Part shown: positions 5,650 through 8,721 of the stretch, piece by piece | Position numbering within the stretch: position 1 is the first letter of the stretch | Layout: each line of letters opens with the position of its first letter | The notes under the pieces: model-generated | The model's input: the letters and a program-made list of their open reading frames with translations, nothing else | What the model was told of the DNA's origin: nothing | Database searches by the model: none | From: DASVWH01 sp036389715 | GTDB lineage: Bacteria; Acidobacteriota; Blastocatellia; Pyrinomonadales; Pyrinomonadaceae | Assembly: GCA_036389715.1 (NCBI GenBank) | Contig: DASVWH010000228.1 | Location: 1 to 8,721 of the forward strand | Reading direction: 5' to 3' | DNA length: 8,721 nt | Program-made: the position numbers and the translations under genes

Positions 5650-6108
5650 ATGGCAAAGCTCGAAGTGAAGCGACGGATGAAGAACCTGCTGATGTTTCTG
5701 CCGCAGATGGTGGCGCTCTGCGGGCGCTTGATGACGGACAGGCGCGTGCCGCTGGCGGAGAAGGCGCTCTTCGCCGGGGCGATTGTTTATGCTGTGATGC
5801 CGCTCGATCTTATTCCAGACATGCTGCCGTTCGTCGGGCAGGTGGACGATGCGTACCTGATTGCGCTGACGCTGATCAGATTGATGGGCCGCACGGACGA
5901 GCGGGTCGTGCGTGAGCACTGGCGCGGCGGCGGCGACATCGTCGCGCTGGCCGAAGCGATGGCGAGCCTTGCGCCGAAGCTGCTGCCGGAGCGGATTCGG
6001 CGCGTCCTCTCGGCCAGGGTCGTGGCCGTGCCCAAGGGAACGCAGGAGCTGCTCGGCGCGCTCGGCAAAGCAGAGCCCGTGCTGGTCGAAGTGGCGGACG
6101 AGCATTAA
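5650..6108 (+). CDS. DUF1232 (YkvA-like) membrane protein
   Basis: A 152-residue protein with the DUF1232 signature: PLAEKALFAGAIVYAVMPLD followed by LIPDMLPFVGQVDDA (positions 34-68). The block consists of two hydrophobic segments, about 36-58 and 60-80, around the conserved Asp-Pro-Asp-Asp pattern, so the protein is probably membrane-associated. The N-terminus is basic. The C-terminal half (about 85-152) is a soluble, helical, Ala/Val-rich extension without a recognised domain. The molecular role of DUF1232 proteins is not established. ATG is preceded by GGGGAG at four bases. It is divergent from pta and convergent with the DICT gene, so it is probably a single-gene unit. Confidence 0.88.
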   Translation: MAKLEVKRRMKNLLMFLPQMVALCGRLMTDRRVPLAEKALFAGAIVYAVMPLDLIPDMLPFVGQVDDAYLIALTLIRLMGRTDERVVREHWRGGGDIVALAEAMASLAPKLLPERIRRVLSARVVAVPKGTQELLGALGKAEPVLVEVADEH

Positions 6109-6123
6109 AGCTCTCAGCGGCGG

Positions 6124-6162
6124 GCAAGGCTTTAAAGCTCACGTCGCCCTCGAAAGCCTTGC
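6124..6162. terminator. Hairpin between convergent DUF1232 and DICT genes
   Basis: GCAAGGCTTT (6124-6133) pairs perfectly with AAAGCCTTGC (6153-6162) across a 19-base loop. It sits between the stop codons at 6108 and 6223 of convergent genes, a terminator-like position. There is no T-run on either side, so it may be a weak terminator or an RNA 3'-end stabiliser rather than a classical intrinsic terminator. Confidence 0.45.
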
Positions 6163-6222
6163 GGGTCACGCTGCCTGGTCCCGGGCCCTGTCACGCTCTC
6201 TGAATTGAGCCGGACGCGGGCG

Positions 6223-6795
6223 CTAGGCTGCCATTGAAGTGTCTATCAACCCCTCGATTGAGGAGGCCAGTTGCGTGATGATTCCGGGGTCGCTAGATTT
6301 CAGTGCGCTGTAGTTAAGCTCTTCCATCGCGCGGGCCTCGAAGCCGTCTTCGTCCAGGCCGACGAGCGCCGCCCGCAGCGTCGAAGATTCGGCGATCAGA
6401 AACCACTCACGCGCCAGCCTGTCCTCCTCGCGCACCTCCATGACCCTCATGTTCGGGTGTCGCGGCGGCATCCAATCGGGCTCGCCGAAGACGTAGATGC
6501 GTTCGCAGAGGTCCGCGATGCGCAGGTAGCGATCCGCGACCGCCTCCATCCGCGAGAGTTTCTCAAAGCCGACGTAAACCCTGCCCGTCCGGTTAGCCCT
6601 GAGCAGCAGTGCGTTTTCGATCATCAGGCTGACATATTCGAGGACGGGCGTCTGCGCGCGGAACAGGAAGGTCGCGCGCTCCTCAAAATCACGGCGCGAG
6701 ATGATTGCGACCTGCCCGAGGTTCTGCGGTTTCCTGGCTGCGGCTAAGTTCAGAGCCTGCTCATAGATAGAGAAGTTTTTCACTGCGCGCTTCAC
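6223..6795 (-). CDS. DICT sensory-domain protein, stand-alone
   Basis: A 190-residue protein made up almost entirely of a DICT domain, named for its occurrence in diguanylate cyclases and two-component systems. Supporting pattern: KNFSIYEQALNLA (6-18), RATFLFRAQTPVLEYVSLMI (40-59), RYLRIADLCERIYVFGEPD (89-107), then a strand block before REWFLIAESSTLRAALVGLD (129-148), where DICT proteins carry 'W..v..g....AaLv..d'. The domain is thought to be a ligand or signal sensor; the ligand is unknown. No output domain is attached, so it probably works through a partner. The start is uncertain: GTG at 6795 (GGGAGG only two bases upstream) or GTG at 6783, which would give MKNFSIYEQAL. It lies 88 bases downstream of the YiiX-like gene on the same strand, possibly in one operon. 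Confidence 0.78.
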   Translation of the reverse strand: MKRAVKNFSIYEQALNLAAARKPQNLGQVAIISRRDFEERATFLFRAQTPVLEYVSLMIENALLLRANRTGRVYVGFEKLSRMEAVADRYLRIADLCERIYVFGEPDWMPPRHPNMRVMEVREEDRLAREWFLIAESSTLRAALVGLDEDGFEARAMEELNYSALKSSDPGIITQLASSIEGLIDTSMAA

Positions 6796-6883
6796 GGCCT
6801 CCCGCGCCTCACGGCGAGGGTAACCTTTTACTCGCAGCCAACTTCGCCAGCGTTACGAAATCTTGCTAAATTGTTGCCGGGGG

Positions 6884-7756
6884 TCAGGCGACCGGCGCTA
6901 CTGCGGTTGCCGCCGCGGGGGCCGCTCCCTTCCTCATCTCGGAAATGACCTTCTGGTCAACGGATTTGCTGTGCCAGACCAGCTGCAACTTGTCGCAGCG
7001 GGCAAAGGCGTCCGGCTCGATCATTGATTTCTTGATGAAGAGAACCCTCTTCTCAATGGGCGAGAGACACAAGTGCCAGCAGACGGATTTGGCGCAATAG
7101 TAGACCAATTCCGAGCAGGAGAAGGTGTCGAAGCTCTCGAAGTTGAACCTGAAATCGTAGGCCCTGCCGAGCTGCGAGAGGGCCAGCTTGTAGATGATCG
7201 GGAAGACCTCTTTAAAATAGATGGTCTCGCCGCGTTCCAGGCGCTCCTCGATTTGCCGCTCCTCGCTGTTGGACTGTGCGGCGTTGAAGAGTATCTGCGG
7301 CGAGGTGTCATTGCGCGTCAGTTGTTCAGGGAATCTGAGGATGGCCATGTAATCGCAGCGGCAGAAGTTCAGGAGGTCTTCCATGAAGACTCCCTCGGCC
7401 ATCGCGTGAATGACCATCTGTTTACCGCTTTTACATTCCGCTTTGACCTTTTCGAGGGGCGCGTATTCGTCCGTCCAGCCGTCGCCGAGCTTATCGCGGT
7501 CAACCTCGCCGAGATAGAGCCCGGCGTGGCTGAAATAACCCGGAATGAAATAGCCGTCGAGATAATTGACGTAGCCGCGGACGAGGACATCGCCCGGCTG
7601 GATAAGTTCGAGCACCTGCCTCATGTCCTCGCCCTTGACCAGGTAGCTGCCCGGGTCGTAGAGGAAGAAGAGAGGCCACCTGAAAACTTTCAGGTCGCCG
7701 AAGACTGTGAGGAAACGTTCGAGCCAACCTTTGGTCTGCTTTTCGTTATTGCTCAT
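6884..7756 (-). CDS. YiiX/YaeF-like permuted papain-fold (NlpC/P60 superfamily) protein
   Basis: A 290-residue protein of the permuted NlpC/P60-like class (YiiX, peptidase family C92). The circularly permuted order is visible: GDVLVRG (55-61) and FSHAGLYLG (75-83) with putative catalytic H77, a VIHAMAEGVF block (115-124), GRAYDFRFNF (197-206), and FSCSELVYYCA (212-222) with putative nucleophile C214 next to E216. Relatives act as amidases on peptides or lipids, or transfer acyl groups, like LRAT; the substrate here is unknown. There is no signal peptide, so it is probably cytoplasmic, perhaps at the membrane through the aromatic N-terminal stretch (VFRWPLFFLYDPGSYLV, 24-40). A charged insert (about 146-180) and an Ala/Pro-rich tail (278-290) are extra. 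AAGGAG lies about 7 bases upstream of the ATG, and the upstream PLD gene ends only 14 bases away: co-transcription is nearly certain. Confidence 0.82.
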   Translation of the reverse strand: MSNNEKQTKGWLERFLTVFGDLKVFRWPLFFLYDPGSYLVKGEDMRQVLELIQPGDVLVRGYVNYLDGYFIPGYFSHAGLYLGEVDRDKLGDGWTDEYAPLEKVKAECKSGKQMVIHAMAEGVFMEDLLNFCRCDYMAILRFPEQLTRNDTSPQILFNAAQSNSEERQIEERLERGETIYFKEVFPIIYKLALSQLGRAYDFRFNFESFDTFSCSELVYYCAKSVCWHLCLSPIEKRVLFIKKSMIEPDAFARCDKLQLVWHSKSVDQKVISEMRKGAAPAAATAVAPVA

Positions 7757-7770
7757 CGGGGAACTCCTTC

Positions 7771-8721
7771 TTAGGTGGGTGTGAATTGCATGGCATCGAG
7801 GTCGCGTCTGATCGAATCGGTGAGCAGCGACCTGTCAAGGAGCAGATACCGCTGGTGAAGCGGCCTGGCAAAAGGGTCTTTGCGCGCGGGCATGACTTTG
7901 GCTTCAGCGAGGGGCACTTCGCGGCAATCCGCGAGGTCCACGTCGAATTGACGGCTGACCTGGCGTGGAAAATCGCCGCCGTAGACGATGACGTTGCTTT
8001 CCGTGTGATGAAAGGTCGAGCCGTTGGCGATGTTGTAAGAGCCGACCGAGGCCACGACATCGTCTATGACCAGGTTCTTGGAGTGAAACGCGCCGGGCTT
8101 CTGCCATTCAAAAACCCGGATGCCGTGCTCTATCAGCCAGCGAAAGTGGCCCGCGCATTCACGGTACATGAAGCCGAGCAGCCCGCGGCCCATCAGCGTC
8201 TGCGAAGCCTTGCGCGAGTTTGTGATGAGCCTCACTTCGACGCCGCGCGCGGCCGCCTCGGCCAGCGTTTCGGCGATGATTCGCGGGGGACGAATCCCGT
8301 GACAGCCCCAGTAGATGTGTTTGCGCGCCTGCCTGAACATCAATAAATTGGCCTCCGTCAACGGCAATCGCTCCTCGTCGTAAGGCTTGTGCGGGACGTA
8401 GCGCACGCGTTCGCCGCCGGTCGGCAGGAGTGGGGGGAAATAGATTTCACCTTTCTCCGCGAGAAAATCCGCAGCGCGGGCATGTGCGGCTGCGCTCAGG
8501 GCGGCGCGGTCGAAACCCGGCCGCTGGCTCGCCCCGTACCGGCCTTCCATCGCCTGGTAAAAGAAGAAGCTCTCGTTGAACTGGCGCTGGATGTCGGCGA
8601 CCACGGGCCCGGTCAGGTACACGTCCGTGTCGCGCCAGGCCTTCGGTTTGATGCCGCCGTAGGCGTACTTATCGCCCCAGTTGATGCCGCCGAGGATGGC
8701 CCGGCTGCCGTCAACGACCAT
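7771..8721 (-). CDS. Phospholipase D / cardiolipin-synthase-like protein, 5' end outside window
   Basis: The last 316 codons of a PLD-superfamily protein. The frame is open at the right edge, and the Met encoded by 8721-8719 is internal. It opens with MVVDGSRAILGGINWGD, the second half of the first HKD motif; the HxK part must lie just beyond the edge. The second HKD motif is complete: FHSKNLVIDDVVASVGSYN, with H213, K215, D220, G227, S228 and N230 (numbered from the first visible residue). DTDVYLTGPVVADIQRQF (31-48) is the usual cardiolipin synthase segment between the motifs. Two HKD motifs make one active site that transfers phosphatidyl groups, so cardiolipin or other phospholipid synthesis or cleavage is likely. 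Whether N-terminal membrane helices exist cannot be seen. A roughly 50-residue C-terminal tail follows the second motif. First visible gene of the PLD/YiiX-like/DICT set. Confidence 0.88.
   Translation of the reverse strand: MVVDGSRAILGGINWGDKYAYGGIKPKAWRDTDVYLTGPVVADIQRQFNESFFFYQAMEGRYGASQRPGFDRAALSAAAHARAADFLAEKGEIYFPPLLPTGGERVRYVPHKPYDEERLPLTEANLLMFRQARKHIYWGCHGIRPPRIIAETLAEAAARGVEVRLITNSRKASQTLMGRGLLGFMYRECAGHFRWLIEHGIRVFEWQKPGAFHSKNLVIDDVVASVGSYNIANGSTFHHTESNVIVYGGDFPRQVSRQFDVDLADCREVPLAEAKVMPARKDPFARPLHQRYLLLDRSLLTDSIRRDLDAMQFTPT

Noticed and set aside
7073..8346. Two plus-strand frames (7073-7774 and 7786-8346) opposite the YiiX-like and PLD genes.
   Set aside because: Both are shadows of minus-strand genes with visible catalytic motifs.

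Overview
The window most likely comes from an acidobacterium, probably the Blastocatellia. This is an inference: GC content is high over most of the window, and it encodes a secreted protein of the VWFA-related family typical of Acidobacteriota. The first ~500 bases are clearly more AT-rich than the rest and look like a small accessory or decayed patch.

Region 1 (1-531) holds, from left to right: the 5' end of an IS5-family transposase (minus strand, running off the left edge); the probable IS terminus at about 135; a 3' remnant of a gene that the IS seems to have cut (plus strand, ending at 282, with a tail resembling RHS-like proteins); a symmetrical terminator (306-330); and a complete tRNA-Leu(CAA) on the minus strand (407-490) with a near-consensus promoter (503-531).

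Region 2 (532-1857) is gene-poor. It contains a triplicated ATGTATGGT motif, one small secreted protein of unknown function (1029-1457), a very strong terminator (1578-1626), and a promoter plus hairpin leader for the next gene.

Region 3 (1858-4268) has a receiver/HD-GYP c-di-GMP phosphodiesterase response regulator (plus) convergent with a VWFA-family secreted protein (minus) whose metal-binding MIDAS motif looks lost. A terminator that could serve both lies between them. Upstream of the VWFA gene, on the same strand, is pta (phosphate acetyltransferase, 4376-5386).

Region 4 (5387-5649) is a divergent regulatory region. Near-identical, inverted copies of a heptad repeat (unit ACTGAAA) lie just upstream of both start codons, pta on the left and a DUF1232 membrane protein (5650-6108) on the right.

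Region 5 (6223-8721) has three minus-strand genes in the order cardiolipin-synthase-like PLD (5' end outside the window), YiiX-like permuted papain/NlpC-P60 protein (14-base gap, ideal ribosome site), and a stand-alone DICT sensory-domain protein. The first two are almost certainly co-transcribed. Together they suggest a membrane-lipid or envelope module with a sensory protein, next to a c-di-GMP regulator. No CRISPR array, prophage or recognisable defence locus is present. The best candidates for something undescribed are the PLD/YiiX-like/DICT module and the paired heptad repeats at divergent start sites.
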